This document shows, in pieces, positions 26,494-35,429 of a stretch of 64,000 nt of DNA. Under the pieces are notes generated by a model. That model did no database searches. It was given only the letters and a program-made list of their open reading frames with translations, and had not been told where the DNA came from. Within the stretch, counting starts at the first letter, position 1; every line of letters starts with the position of its first letter. Source of the stretch: Albidovulum denitrificans (lineage in GTDB: Bacteria; Pseudomonadota; Alphaproteobacteria; Rhodobacterales; Rhodobacteraceae). The DNA is taken from assembly GCF_002973535.1 (NCBI RefSeq), contig NZ_PVEP01000006.1, positions 186,001-250,000 on the forward strand. The letters run 5' to 3'. Position numbers and translations under genes: made by a program.

Positions 26494-27294
26494 ATGTTCG
26501 ATACCGCCCCCCAGTCCACGGCCGCCGCGCCGATCTGGCGCCCGGCCCGCGCCTTGGGCGCTTCCCCGTTGCAGACGCTTAGCGCCGCGCCCGGCGCGGC
26601 CACGCGCGTGGTATGTTTTGCCGGGGCGGGAACCTCGGCCAGCTTCTTCAAGCCCTGGCGCGATCTTGGCGGCCCGGCGGTGGCGGTTGCGGCCTATCAG
26701 CCGCGCGGACGCGACAGCCGCTGGCACGAGCCGCGCGCGGGCCTGTCGGCCACGGTGGCCGAAGCCACCGCCGCGCTGATCGAAAGCGCTGTCGAAGAGC
26801 GGTTGGTTCTGGTAGGGCATTCCTACGGCGCCCTCGTGGCCTATGAGGTGGCGCAGGCGCTGCGCGGGACCGCCGTGCGTGTTGATCACCTTGTCGTGAT
26901 GGCACGTCCAGCGCCTTTCATGGCGCCACATACCCATCTTGTTGCTGACATGCCCGATGCGGAACTGGTCGCCACTCTGCGGGCCATCGGTCTCGAAGAC
27001 AAGGGTATACTCAGCCATCCCGGGCTGGCGCATCTGTTCCTCGATACCCTGCGGCACGACCTGCGCGAGAATCACGATTACGTTCATCTGCACGCACGGC
27101 CGCTTGACTGTCCGATCACCGCCTTCAGCGGCGCGCGCGACCCGATCGCCACGCCACTAAGCATGGCCAACTGGGCCGCCTGCACCAGCGCTGCTTTCCG
27201 CCATCTGCGGATGCCGGGCGCGCATTTCTTTCCCGTCGCCATGCCGCATCGCATGGTCCGTCTCTTTTCTGGTCTGCTGGAGGGCAAGACATGA
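26494..27294 (+). CDS. type II thioesterase (GrsT/RifR-like)
   Basis: Alpha/beta-hydrolase of 266 aa. The nucleophile is Ser110 in GHSYGALVAYEVA, the Asp lies in the GARDPIATP segment, and the His in the C-terminal PGAHFFPV stretch; an early CFAGAGTSASFFKPW carries the oxyanion region. Such enzymes remove wrong or stalled acyl groups from carrier proteins and sometimes release products. A well-placed AGGAG precedes ATG 26494. The stop overlaps the start of the large adenylation-KR-carrier gene (ATGA), so its natural client is probably the carrier domain of that protein, with the free ACPs as further candidates. Confidence 0.92.
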   Translation: MFDTAPQSTAAAPIWRPARALGASPLQTLSAAPGAATRVVCFAGAGTSASFFKPWRDLGGPAVAVAAYQPRGRDSRWHEPRAGLSATVAEATAALIESAVEERLVLVGHSYGALVAYEVAQALRGTAVRVDHLVVMARPAPFMAPHTHLVADMPDAELVATLRAIGLEDKGILSHPGLAHLFLDTLRHDLRENHDYVHLHARPLDCPITAFSGARDPIATPLSMANWAACTSAAFRHLRMPGAHFFPVAMPHRMVRLFSGLLEGKT

Positions 27295-30200
27295 ACGCGA
27301 AGATCGACACCGCCATGACCGATATGGCCCACCGGGCCGACGGTTTTCTGCCCGCCGAGGGGCGGGATGCCGATCTGCGCGCGGCCATTCTGGCCCGGCC
27401 CGACGTGGTCGATGCCGTCGTGCGCCGCCGTCTTGGTCTTGACGGGCGGCCCCGTCGCCTGGCCTATCTGGTTTCTGGGCGGCCGCAGGATGCCGCACTG
27501 CCCGAAGCGCTGGCGGCCGAAGTCGTCGCCGTTCCGGTCAGCCGCATTCCGAGGGATGCCAGCGGGGCGCCGGACCTTGCCGCGCTTGCGACGCTGCCGG
27601 TGATCGAGGCGAAGTCCCTGGGCCGCGGCGCCAGCCTGCACACCCTGGACCGGATGCCCGCCCCGGACACCGGCTGGACCGAGGAGCAGCTCACCCCAGC
27701 AGAGGTCTTGGCGCGGCCCGCGCTGTTAACGGGCGGGCCGCTTCCCGACGCGCAGCCGGGCGTTCGTACCTTGGCCGATATCCTCACCCGGGCGGCGACG
27801 TTGGACGCCGCGCGCGGGCTCACATTCCTCTTGCGTGGCGACTCTCCGGTCGAGTTGAGCTATGCCACCCTTCACGCGGAGGCGCTGCGCATCGCGGGCG
27901 GTCTGGCCAAGGAGGGTTATGGACCGGGTACGCCGGTCATCTGTGTTTACCGCGATTGCGAGGACCGCCTGGCCTTGCCCGCCTTCTGGGGGGCGGTCTA
28001 TGCCGGGCTGGTACCCGTGCCGCTGCTGTCGGCGCGGCGGTTCTCTTTCGACGATGCGCAGGTGCGGCGACTGTCGGATGCGGCCGAACTGCTGCCCGAG
28101 GCGGCGCTTCTGGCCGCCGGTGCCGCCGACGCAATCCGCGACCTGCTGCCGGGTCGCCCTGTGCTTGTTCACGACCGCCTGCTTGCCGCAGCGCCGCGCG
28201 ATGTGGCCCATAGCGCGGACCCCGGAACCCCCGCCGCGTTCTTTCTGACCTCGGGTAGCACGTCGAAACCCAAGGTGGTGCGCCAGACCCATCGCGCGAT
28301 TCTGTCGCAGGTCCTTGGCAGCGCCGCGCAGCAGGGTGTCACCGCTGATGACATCTCCCTGAACTGGCTGCCGATCGACCATGTCGCCTCGATCGTCATG
28401 CTGCACATGCGCGACCTGTATGTCGGGGCGCGCCAGATTCGCGCCGTGGCGGGCGACATGTTGCGCGATCCGCTGACCTGGATCGACTGGCTCTCGCAAT
28501 ACCGGGTGACGAATGGCTGGGCGCCGAATTTCGCATTTGGCCTCGTCGCGGCCGATCTCGCCGAAAAGGGCGGGCGCGATTGGGACCTGCGCCCGCTGAG
28601 GTTCCTGCTGAACGGCGGCGAGGCGGTAACCCGCTCCACAGCGGTCAGTTTCCTTGACGGGCTTGCCCCCTTTGGCATGGCGCGAAGCGTCGTCTGGCCC
28701 GCCTGGGGCATGTCCGAGACCTGCTCGGGCTGTGTCTTCAATCTGGGATTTGATCCCTTCGACGGCGCCCGTGGCCCGGTTTCAGTCGGTCTGCCCTCTC
28801 CCGGCGTCGCCCTGCGCATCGTCGATCCGGCGAACCCGGTACGCGTCCTGCGCCGGGGCGAAACCGGCGCACTCCAGATTGGCGGCGCAACCATTCTTGA
28901 CGCTTATCACAATGCCCCTGAAAAGACTGCCGAGAGTTTTCCGGAACCGGGCTGGTTCGACACCGGCGACCTCGGTCGGATTGATGACGCCGGTCTGTCG
29001 ATCACCGGACGGCAGAAGGATGTGCTGATCGTGAACGGGCTGAACATCAGCCCCGGCGAGATCGAGGCACGTCTGGACCGGATTGCCGGGGTCAAACCTT
29101 CTTGTTCCGCGGTCCTGTCACTGCCGGATGCCGAAGGCGGGCGTGATCGTATCGCTGTCGTCTTCGTCCCCGAAATGATGCCGGCAGAGGCGACCCTCGT
29201 CGGCAGCATCCGATCGGTCCTCGCCGCGGAACACGGGCTGGGTGCCGACGTGGTCGCCGCCCTGTCGCTGCAAGAGATGCCTAAGACCTCGATCGGCAAG
29301 ATCCAGAAGGAGAAGCTACGCGCCAATCTGCTCTCGGGTGCGATCCGGCCGGTCGATGACCCGGCGGGCGGCGAAACCGTGCCGCGCCTGCCCACGCTTT
29401 GGCGCGAGACCTGGGAACCCACCGCCGCCGAGACCGGCCCCTTGCCGGAGGGCATCACCCTCTGCGGCACCGCCCCCGCGGGGCTGATTTCGGGCCTGAA
29501 ACAGCAAGGGTTGCGCGTCGGGTACGTCTCGGAGGCCGCCCTTCTGGGGCAGGAGATCGGCATCGTGCAGGGTGAGGCGCTGGTGATGTTGCCGGACGCG
29601 GTGAGTTCGGCGCGCGGTGCCGTCGGCCTTGTGCAGGGCGTCCTGAAACTTTGCCGACAGGCGCGGCTGCGCCTGCTCTGGGTGGCTCCGGGGCTGGCTG
29701 ATGGCTGTGCCGAGGCCGGGATGATCGCCGCCCTGCTCCGCTCTGCCGAAGCAGAGACCGACGGCCTTTCCGTCCGGCTCATTGATCCGGGGGCAGAGCC
29801 ACTGACGGCGTCATGTCTGGCCGCCGAACTGGGGGACAGGGCGCGGCAGACCGAAGTCGTCTGGACCGGTGGCCAGCGCTCGGTGCGGCGGCTGGAGGCG
29901 CTGACCTGTCCTCGCGATGGGGCCGACCCCATCCGCATAGCGCGCGGCGGGCGTTACCTTGTCACCGGCGGGCTGGGCGGGATTGGCGCCGCGCTTTGCG
30001 CCCATTTGCTGGACCGCGGCGCGCAGCGTCTTGTCCTGACCGGACGGCGGCCCGAATCCGCGCTGAATTCCGACAGTCGGGCGCGACTTGCCGATCTGCG
30101 ACGCCGCGCCGGATCGGGGGCCGAGTTGGTCTATCGCGCGCTGGACCTCGGCGACGCCGACCTTGGCGAACGCCTCGGCGACCTTCGCCTTGATGGCATC

Positions 30201-31007
30201 TTCCACCTTGCGGGGCTTGCCCAGCATGCTCCGGTGTCCGAGATCCGCGCCCAGAGCCTTGACGCGATGTTCGCCGCAAAGCAGCGCGGCACCGCTGCCC
30301 TGGCGGAACTGGCTTCGACGGTCGGCGCGGACTGGCTGGTCTGCTTCGGTTCGCTCAATGGCAGCTTCGGCGGGGCGGGCTACGGAGCCTATTCCATGGC
30401 CAACCGCTATCAGCAGGCCGTGGCGGGAAAGCGACACGGCTGTCGCATCGTCAGCCTCAACTGGTCTATGTGGGAGGACACCGGGCTGAGCGCCGGTTTC
30501 GCCGAGAAGCGGCTGGCAGAGCAGCGCGGCTACCAGGTGATGGCACCATCCGACGCCTTGTCGGTGCTGGATCGGACCCTGGCCAGCGGAGTGGACTCGG
30601 TCCATATCGGCATCGACGCGACACGCGGCGCCATGGCGGCCGACCTGATCCTTCCCCTGGCGGGGCTCGCGCGGGTGGAACTCGGGCCCGAAACACCCGC
30701 GACCGGGGTCGATCCGTTCGGCATGCCGATCCCGTCGCAGCGTCGCGCCGAGGGCAAGCGCCTTGCCGGGAATGCGACGCCCAGCAGTGATCCCGTGATC
30801 GCGGCCCTGTGCCGGGTCTGGCAGGAGGTGCTGCGCCTGCCCGCGCCACCTGCGGCGGACGACTGCATCTTCAGCCGCGGCGCCACCTCGCTGGACCTGC
30901 CACGCGCAGCGGAACGCATCCTTGACGAACTGGGCTGTGACATCGACCTGCTCGACCTGTTCGAACGGTCGAGAATATCGGATTTCGCGGCGCTGTTGCG
31001 CGGCTGA
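27291..31007 (+). CDS. multidomain adenylation-ketoreductase-carrier protein
   Basis: Protein of 1,238 aa combining NRPS- and PKS-type modules without a ketosynthase or condensation domain. Residues ~155-690 form an acyl-adenylating domain of the fatty acyl-AMP ligase type (FLTSGSTSKPKVVRQTH; GWFDTGDLGRID; SIGKIQKEKL). A Rossmann ketoreductase begins near residue 885 (YLVTGGLGGIGAAL at ~889) with a catalytic FGSLNGSFGG...GAYSMANRY segment. A C-terminal carrier domain has Ser1200 in GATSLDLPR. The first ~150 residues are not recognised. It would activate an acid, hold it on its own carrier and reduce a keto group made by a separate condensing enzyme. An intrinsic terminator follows. Confidence 0.9.
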   Translation: MNAKIDTAMTDMAHRADGFLPAEGRDADLRAAILARPDVVDAVVRRRLGLDGRPRRLAYLVSGRPQDAALPEALAAEVVAVPVSRIPRDASGAPDLAALATLPVIEAKSLGRGASLHTLDRMPAPDTGWTEEQLTPAEVLARPALLTGGPLPDAQPGVRTLADILTRAATLDAARGLTFLLRGDSPVELSYATLHAEALRIAGGLAKEGYGPGTPVICVYRDCEDRLALPAFWGAVYAGLVPVPLLSARRFSFDDAQVRRLSDAAELLPEAALLAAGAADAIRDLLPGRPVLVHDRLLAAAPRDVAHSADPGTPAAFFLTSGSTSKPKVVRQTHRAILSQVLGSAAQQGVTADDISLNWLPIDHVASIVMLHMRDLYVGARQIRAVAGDMLRDPLTWIDWLSQYRVTNGWAPNFAFGLVAADLAEKGGRDWDLRPLRFLLNGGEAVTRSTAVSFLDGLAPFGMARSVVWPAWGMSETCSGCVFNLGFDPFDGARGPVSVGLPSPGVALRIVDPANPVRVLRRGETGALQIGGATILDAYHNAPEKTAESFPEPGWFDTGDLGRIDDAGLSITGRQKDVLIVNGLNISPGEIEARLDRIAGVKPSCSAVLSLPDAEGGRDRIAVVFVPEMMPAEATLVGSIRSVLAAEHGLGADVVAALSLQEMPKTSIGKIQKEKLRANLLSGAIRPVDDPAGGETVPRLPTLWRETWEPTAAETGPLPEGITLCGTAPAGLISGLKQQGLRVGYVSEAALLGQEIGIVQGEALVMLPDAVSSARGAVGLVQGVLKLCRQARLRLLWVAPGLADGCAEAGMIAALLRSAEAETDGLSVRLIDPGAEPLTASCLAAELGDRARQTEVVWTGGQRSVRRLEALTCPRDGADPIRIARGGRYLVTGGLGGIGAALCAHLLDRGAQRLVLTGRRPESALNSDSRARLADLRRRAGSGAELVYRALDLGDADLGERLGDLRLDGIFHLAGLAQHAPVSEIRAQSLDAMFAAKQRGTAALAELASTVGADWLVCFGSLNGSFGGAGYGAYSMANRYQQAVAGKRHGCRIVSLNWSMWEDTGLSAGFAEKRLAEQRGYQVMAPSDALSVLDRTLASGVDSVHIGIDATRGAMAADLILPLAGLARVELGPETPATGVDPFGMPIPSQRRAEGKRLAGNATPSSDPVIAALCRVWQEVLRLPAPPAADDCIFSRGATSLDLPRAAERILDELGCDIDLLDLFERSRISDFAALLRG

Positions 31008-31042
31008 TCCTGCCTTCGTCTTCGCTCCTTCCTCCCGACTGG

Positions 31043-31077
31043 CCCCCGCATGGACGACCACCCTGCGGGGGATTTTT
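31043..31077 (+). terminator. intrinsic terminator after the adenylation-KR-carrier gene
   Basis: Stem CCCCCGCA (31043-31050) with TGCGGGGG (31064-31071), a 13-base loop, and an ATTTTT tract. It lies 36 bases after the stop codon and before the convergent phosphopantetheinyl transferase gene. Confidence 0.85.
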
Positions 31078-31109
31078 CTGCCTCGCCACGATGCGCAGGA
31101 CGCGCGCGC

Positions 31110-31715
31110 CTACATCTGGCACAGGCTTACCACCAATCCGGCGCAGACCCATTGCCGCAGCGCGCCAAAGCGACCCAGGGCCGCCCAGGCGATGCGACCC
31201 GGTTCGGTCCCGGGCGTCAGCGCTATATCCGGCAGCCAGAACCGTTGAGCCGGGTCCGCCAGATCGGATAGCGCCTTGAACACCGCCTCCTTGGCCGAAA
31301 ATGCCCGGATCACGTCTGCGGGTGTGGCAAAGCGGGCGCGTTCCGGCCCGGACAGGCAGAGACGGGCGGCGGCAGCGGCGGTCCCGACCCGACCGAGGCC
31401 CTCCATATCCAGCCCGAGCCGACCGGGCCGCGGCCCGGCAACGGCCATGGCCCGCGCGCCGTGATGGGTGATCGCGCCGGTCCATCCCTCGGGCCATAGC
31501 GGCGCACCGCTTTCCAGACGGCCGATCGGCAGCTCGGCAGCGGCACCGGCACCGGCCCGGACAAGCGCGCGATGTGCAGCGCGCCGCCCGGCCAGGAACG
31601 TATCCCGCCGCCTTGCGCCCCATGCATCGACCAGCCCCACATAGGCGGGCGGGCAGTCGGCAGCGGCGCGGATCGGTACCAGGGCGCCGGCGGGCAGGGG
31701 GTGCAGATCGCGCAT
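31110..31715 (-). CDS. 4'-phosphopantetheinyl transferase (EntD/Sfp superfamily)
   Basis: Transfers the phosphopantetheine arm from CoA to carrier-protein serines, making them active. The 201-aa protein carries the superfamily motifs LGLDMEGLG (Mg-binding Asp and Glu) and FSAKEAVFKAL (W/F-x-x-K-E-A-x-x-K), with ITHHGARAMAV before them matching the (S/T)HxxG.A.A region. ATG 31715 is preferred because GGAGG lies five bases upstream; an earlier ATG at 31727 has no such site. It is convergent with the large gene and divergent from the ligase at 31872. It is the obvious activator of ACP-1, ACP-2 and the fused carrier domain. Confidence 0.93.
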   Translation of the reverse strand: MRDLHPLPAGALVPIRAAADCPPAYVGLVDAWGARRRDTFLAGRRAAHRALVRAGAGAAAELPIGRLESGAPLWPEGWTGAITHHGARAMAVAGPRPGRLGLDMEGLGRVGTAAAAARLCLSGPERARFATPADVIRAFSAKEAVFKALSDLADPAQRFWLPDIALTPGTEPGRIAWAALGRFGALRQWVCAGLVVSLCQM

Positions 31716-31871
31716 CGTGTCCTCCATCGTGCCGAGCCTAGCGGAGCTTATCCTGCTCCGCTTCCCAAAACACGAAAACGGGCGTCCAACATCACGATCC
31801 CGGACGATACCGCCGTCTCTTTCCAGGCCCTTAGGCGCTATCGCCGCCGCTTGCCGCAAGGATCCCGACCG
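31716..31871. promoter_or_regulatory. divergent promoter region with perfect inverted repeat
   Basis: The 156 bases between the divergent transferase and ligase genes contain AGCGGAGC (31740-31747) and GCTCCGCT (31755-31762), a perfect 8-base inverted repeat with a 7-base spacer, followed by an A-rich stretch (CCCAAAACACGAAAAC). It could be an operator or an RNA hairpin in either transcript. Confidence 0.42.
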
Positions 31872-33359
31872 ATGCACGACCCCGATCAGTACGCTCGACT
31901 CTCCGACATCCTCGTGCGCCGCATGCGGGCCACGCCGCAAAACCCTGCTGTGCAGGACCGCCGCACCGCGCTGGACTATCAGGAACTCGTCGGCAAGGCC
32001 GCGGCCCTGGCGCGTGAGATGGTCGCGGGACAGGTCCACATCGGCGACCGGGTCTTTCTGCTGATTGGCAATTCGGCCTCTTTCGCCGTGGCCTTCTGGG
32101 CCATCCAGATGGCGGGCGCCGTCGCCGTCCCGCTGCCAGTGGACACCCCCGCCGACCGTCTCGAATGGATGATCGGCGACAGCGAGCCCGCGCTGATCCT
32201 CGCCGAACCTGGCGTTACTGTCAGCGTCGCCCCGCTCTGGACAGTCGAGATCGAGCAGCTGGGCGATGCCACCCCACCTTCGACCTATGTCGCCCCCGAG
32301 GACCTCGCGCTTATGATCTATACCTCCGGTTCGACCGGGACGCCCAAGGGCGTGATGCTTAGCCAGCGTGCCGTGGTGACGGCCGCATGTTCCGTCGCTT
32401 CCTACCTGGGCTACCGCGCCGATGACCGGATTTTCTGCGCGATTCCCTTTACCTTTGACTACGGTATGCATCAGCTGACCATGGCCGCGCTTTCGGGCGC
32501 GTCGGTTTATGCCGAACGCGACTTCTCACGGCCCTTCGTCAGCCTGCACACCCTCGCCCGAAGCGGTGCCACCGTCCTGCCTCTCGTGCCGACGCTGGGC
32601 GCGCTTCTGGTGCAGATCGGCAAGCGCTTTGACCTTGGTGGGCTACGCATCGTGACCAACACCGCCGCAGCCCTTGGCACCACGCTGATCGACGACCTGC
32701 GTGCCATGATGCCCGGCGCGCGACTGTTTTCGATGTACGGTCTGACCGAATGCCATCGCTGCACCTATCTTGAGCCCGACCAGCTGGATATCCGCAAGAC
32801 CTCGGTCGGCAAGGCGATCCCTTATACGCGCATGTGGGTGGTCGATGATGAAGGCAACCGTCACGAGGCCAACGCGACCGGAGAGCTGGTCATCGCTGGC
32901 GACACCATCATGCAAGGTTACTGGGGCCGTCCCGACGCAACTGCTGCGCGCCTGAAGATCCGGCCGGAGACCGGTGAAACCACCTTCCATACTGGCGACA
33001 TCTGCCGCCTGGATGAGGAAGGCTACTGCTATTTCATTGGCCGCGCGGACGACATCCTCAAGGTGCGCGGGCAAAAGGTCGCCCCGGTCGAGGTCGAGCG
33101 TTGCCTTGTCACCCATCCAGGCATCGCCCAGGCCGCCGTCCTGGGGCAGGACGATCCGCTGCTGGGAACCGCCGTGGTTGCGGTTGTCGAACCCGCGCCC
33201 GGCGCCACGCTCGATCCGGCCGAGGTGATCGCCTACGCCAGCGCCCGCCTGCCATTGCCCGCGCGCCCGGTCCGCGTCCAGATCGAGCGTGGCCTGCCGC
33301 GCAACGCGAACGGCAAGATCGACAAGCGCGCTATCCGTCTGGCTGAGCCGGTCGCATGA
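31872..33359 (+). CDS. acyl-AMP ligase, exosortase-A-associated type
   Basis: Adenylating enzyme of 495 aa. Motifs: YTSGSTGTPKGVMLS, FSMYGLTECHRCTYL, HTGDICRLDEEGY, GRADDILKVRGQKV and the catalytic Lys in NANGKIDKR. The phrase MYGLTE.xR.TYL followed by 'SVGKAIP' is characteristic of AMP ligases found with a PLP decarboxylase and an ACP in exosortase-A loci. Here the same three partners exist (decarboxylase at 21719, ACP-2 at 16768), so it may load the amino or acyl unit that the decarboxylase then processes. ATG 31872 has AAGGA upstream. The stop overlaps the next gene (ATGA). Confidence 0.9.
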   Translation: MHDPDQYARLSDILVRRMRATPQNPAVQDRRTALDYQELVGKAAALAREMVAGQVHIGDRVFLLIGNSASFAVAFWAIQMAGAVAVPLPVDTPADRLEWMIGDSEPALILAEPGVTVSVAPLWTVEIEQLGDATPPSTYVAPEDLALMIYTSGSTGTPKGVMLSQRAVVTAACSVASYLGYRADDRIFCAIPFTFDYGMHQLTMAALSGASVYAERDFSRPFVSLHTLARSGATVLPLVPTLGALLVQIGKRFDLGGLRIVTNTAAALGTTLIDDLRAMMPGARLFSMYGLTECHRCTYLEPDQLDIRKTSVGKAIPYTRMWVVDDEGNRHEANATGELVIAGDTIMQGYWGRPDATAARLKIRPETGETTFHTGDICRLDEEGYCYFIGRADDILKVRGQKVAPVEVERCLVTHPGIAQAAVLGQDDPLLGTAVVAVVEPAPGATLDPAEVIAYASARLPLPARPVRVQIERGLPRNANGKIDKRAIRLAEPVA

Positions 33360-34339
33360 CGCCCCATCTCGTCGATATCTCGATCGGACAAGCCGGGCGC
33401 GATAGCCGTGTGCCGGCCGGCGATCTGGCTGAGGCACGCGGCGTACCAACCTCCAAGCGACGGCTTCTGGAACGGTATTTCATGCTTGAAACTGTCCTGG
33501 TCCACCAGGACGACCAGCCCGAAATGCTGTTCGGCGCCGTTGCCGGCCTGGTGCGGCGCCACCCGGATCTGCGCCGGAAGCGCGGCACATTGCTGCACGT
33601 CCGCACGCAGACACATGCCACCCATGCCGGAACCGATTGGCTGCGGCACCTCGCTTCCCGTGCGGGCCTGCCGCACTGGGAGGTCATGGCCCAGACGCAG
33701 ACGCATTGCGCCGGGGGACTGGTGGCCGTCGACCTGGTCGAAGGCCTCGGCCCCGACAGGCCCGCCATCATCCTGACCGGGGAAAAGGCATTCCACCCGA
33801 TAACCGCCAACCAGCCCGGCGCCGTCCTTGGCGAAGCCCCCGCGGCGGCCCTGATCGGTGCCGGTCCCGAAGGCTGGGCCATCCGCCAACGCCACCTGCG
33901 CCACGCACCGCAATTCCACGACAACCCCCGCCGCATGGCCCCCGAACTGCGCCGCGACTGGGAACGCGGATTCGCCACGCTGATGCAGGATTTCATCGAC
34001 GATAGCCTTGCCCGGTTCCGCCTTGCCCCCGGGGCGTTCGATCTGGTGGTTCCCTACAACCTCAACCTGCCGCTGCTTCAGGTCATCGCCGAACGCTACG
34101 GGTGGCAGGACCGGATCCACCTGCGGAGCGTCACCCGAACCGGCCATCTGTTCTGCGCCGACGTGTTCCACAATCTTGCAGAGTTGCTGCCCGGGACCAA
34201 AGCCGACCGCATCCTGTGCTTCGCCGCCGGGATGGGCGCGACCTTTGCGGCGCTGGTGCTGGAACGGTCCCGGATCGCGATCCGGGACGTCCAGAAACCC
34301 GCATTCGGTCGCAATCGGGCCGTGCCGTCCCCAAACTGA
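33356..34339 (+). CDS. KAS III-like protein with altered triad (paralogue 4)
   Basis: Thiolase-fold protein of 327 aa, paralogous to those at 20748 and 24953. Cys118 is kept (QTHCAGGL). The triad His is replaced by Tyr234 (VPYNLNLP, where the others read PHN), and His264 occupies the GH position (TGHLFCAD). Losing the triad His should impair decarboxylative condensation, so acyl transfer, or a role as partner subunit, is more likely. It shares an ATGA overlap with the ligase and is followed after 58 bases by the monooxygenase gene. Confidence 0.8.
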   Translation: MTPHLVDISIGQAGRDSRVPAGDLAEARGVPTSKRRLLERYFMLETVLVHQDDQPEMLFGAVAGLVRRHPDLRRKRGTLLHVRTQTHATHAGTDWLRHLASRAGLPHWEVMAQTQTHCAGGLVAVDLVEGLGPDRPAIILTGEKAFHPITANQPGAVLGEAPAAALIGAGPEGWAIRQRHLRHAPQFHDNPRRMAPELRRDWERGFATLMQDFIDDSLARFRLAPGAFDLVVPYNLNLPLLQVIAERYGWQDRIHLRSVTRTGHLFCADVFHNLAELLPGTKADRILCFAAGMGATFAALVLERSRIAIRDVQKPAFGRNRAVPSPN

Positions 34340-34397
34340 CAACCATCTGAAAGCCAAGCCGCCCCTGAACCGCCACTCTACCGAAGGACCGACCGCC

Positions 34398-35393
34398 ATG
34401 CGCTTCTACACGACCTGCCCGCCCTCGACAGCCTATGATGCCCAGAGCTATCCCGCCCGCGTGTCCCAGGTGGCCCGCTGGAGCGAGGCGGCCGGGGCCG
34501 AGGGTGCGCTGATCTACACGGATAATTCGCTCGTCGATCCCTGGACGGTCGCACAGATGATGCTGATGGAGACCAAACGCTTCATCCCCATGATCGCCAC
34601 CCAGCCGGTCTACATGCCTCCGTTCAGTGTGGCCAAGCGGATCGCGTCCCTGGCACTGCTGACCGGCCGCAAGGTGGCGCTCAACATGGTGGCGGGTGGC
34701 TTCCCCCGCGACCTTCAGGCGCTCGGTGACGATACGGCCCATGACGACCGCTATGCCCGGCTTGAGGAGTACTGCCACATCGTCCAGGCCATGCTGCGCG
34801 GCGAGACGGTCACGCTCAGCAGCCGTTTCTTTCGGGTCGACAATCTCAGGCTGATGCCGGAAATGCCTCGGGCGCTCCTGCCCGAGATATTCCTCTCCTC
34901 CTCTTCCCCCGCCGGGCGTGAAACGGCGGCAAGCCTCGATGCAACGCCCGTCAGCTATCCCAGCCCGCCGGGCGAACGCCCTGAGGATCCCGAACAGCGC
35001 CCGACCCGCGTGATCCGCATCGGCCTGATCGCGCGCGACACCGCCGATGAGGCCTGGGGCCTTGCCGGGCAGCGCTTTCCCAAGGACCCGCGCGGATCAA
35101 TGATGCACCGCATGGCCACCGCCACATCGGACAGTCAGTGGCATCGCCAGTTGACCGAAACCGGCGCGCGCCTCGCGCAGTCCGAACGCAGCACCTACTG
35201 GCTACACCCGTTCCAGACCTACAAGACCTTTTGCCCCTATCTCGTCGGCACGCATGCCGAAGTGGCCGAGGCCCTGGCCGATTACCGCGAACAGGGTGTC
35301 GATGGGCTGATCCTCGACGTGCCGGCGACCCGCGACGATCTGGTTCACTCCGCCCGCGCGATCGCGCTGGCGAGTGACGCCCTCATTCACTGA
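34398..35393 (+). CDS. luciferase-like flavin monooxygenase (LLM family)
   Basis: TIM-barrel FMNH2-dependent monooxygenase of 331 aa, close in pattern to alkanesulfonate monooxygenases (ALIYTDNSLVDPWTVAQMML; FIPMIATQP; VALNMVAGGFPRD; ARLEEY). The C-terminal part has the usual VGTHAEVAEALADYREQGVDGLILD. It needs reduced flavin from a separate reductase not encoded nearby. AAGGA precedes ATG 34398. In butirosin synthesis an LLM enzyme (BtrO) hydroxylates an acyl chain on a carrier protein made by a BtrK-type decarboxylase, so a similar late hydroxylation is plausible here. A generic sulfonate function is the alternative. Confidence 0.88.
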   Translation: MRFYTTCPPSTAYDAQSYPARVSQVARWSEAAGAEGALIYTDNSLVDPWTVAQMMLMETKRFIPMIATQPVYMPPFSVAKRIASLALLTGRKVALNMVAGGFPRDLQALGDDTAHDDRYARLEEYCHIVQAMLRGETVTLSSRFFRVDNLRLMPEMPRALLPEIFLSSSSPAGRETAASLDATPVSYPSPPGERPEDPEQRPTRVIRIGLIARDTADEAWGLAGQRFPKDPRGSMMHRMATATSDSQWHRQLTETGARLAQSERSTYWLHPFQTYKTFCPYLVGTHAEVAEALADYREQGVDGLILDVPATRDDLVHSARAIALASDALIH

Positions 35394-35429
35394 CCTTCCC
35401 GCAACCTCCGCAACCCAAGGACCCCAACG

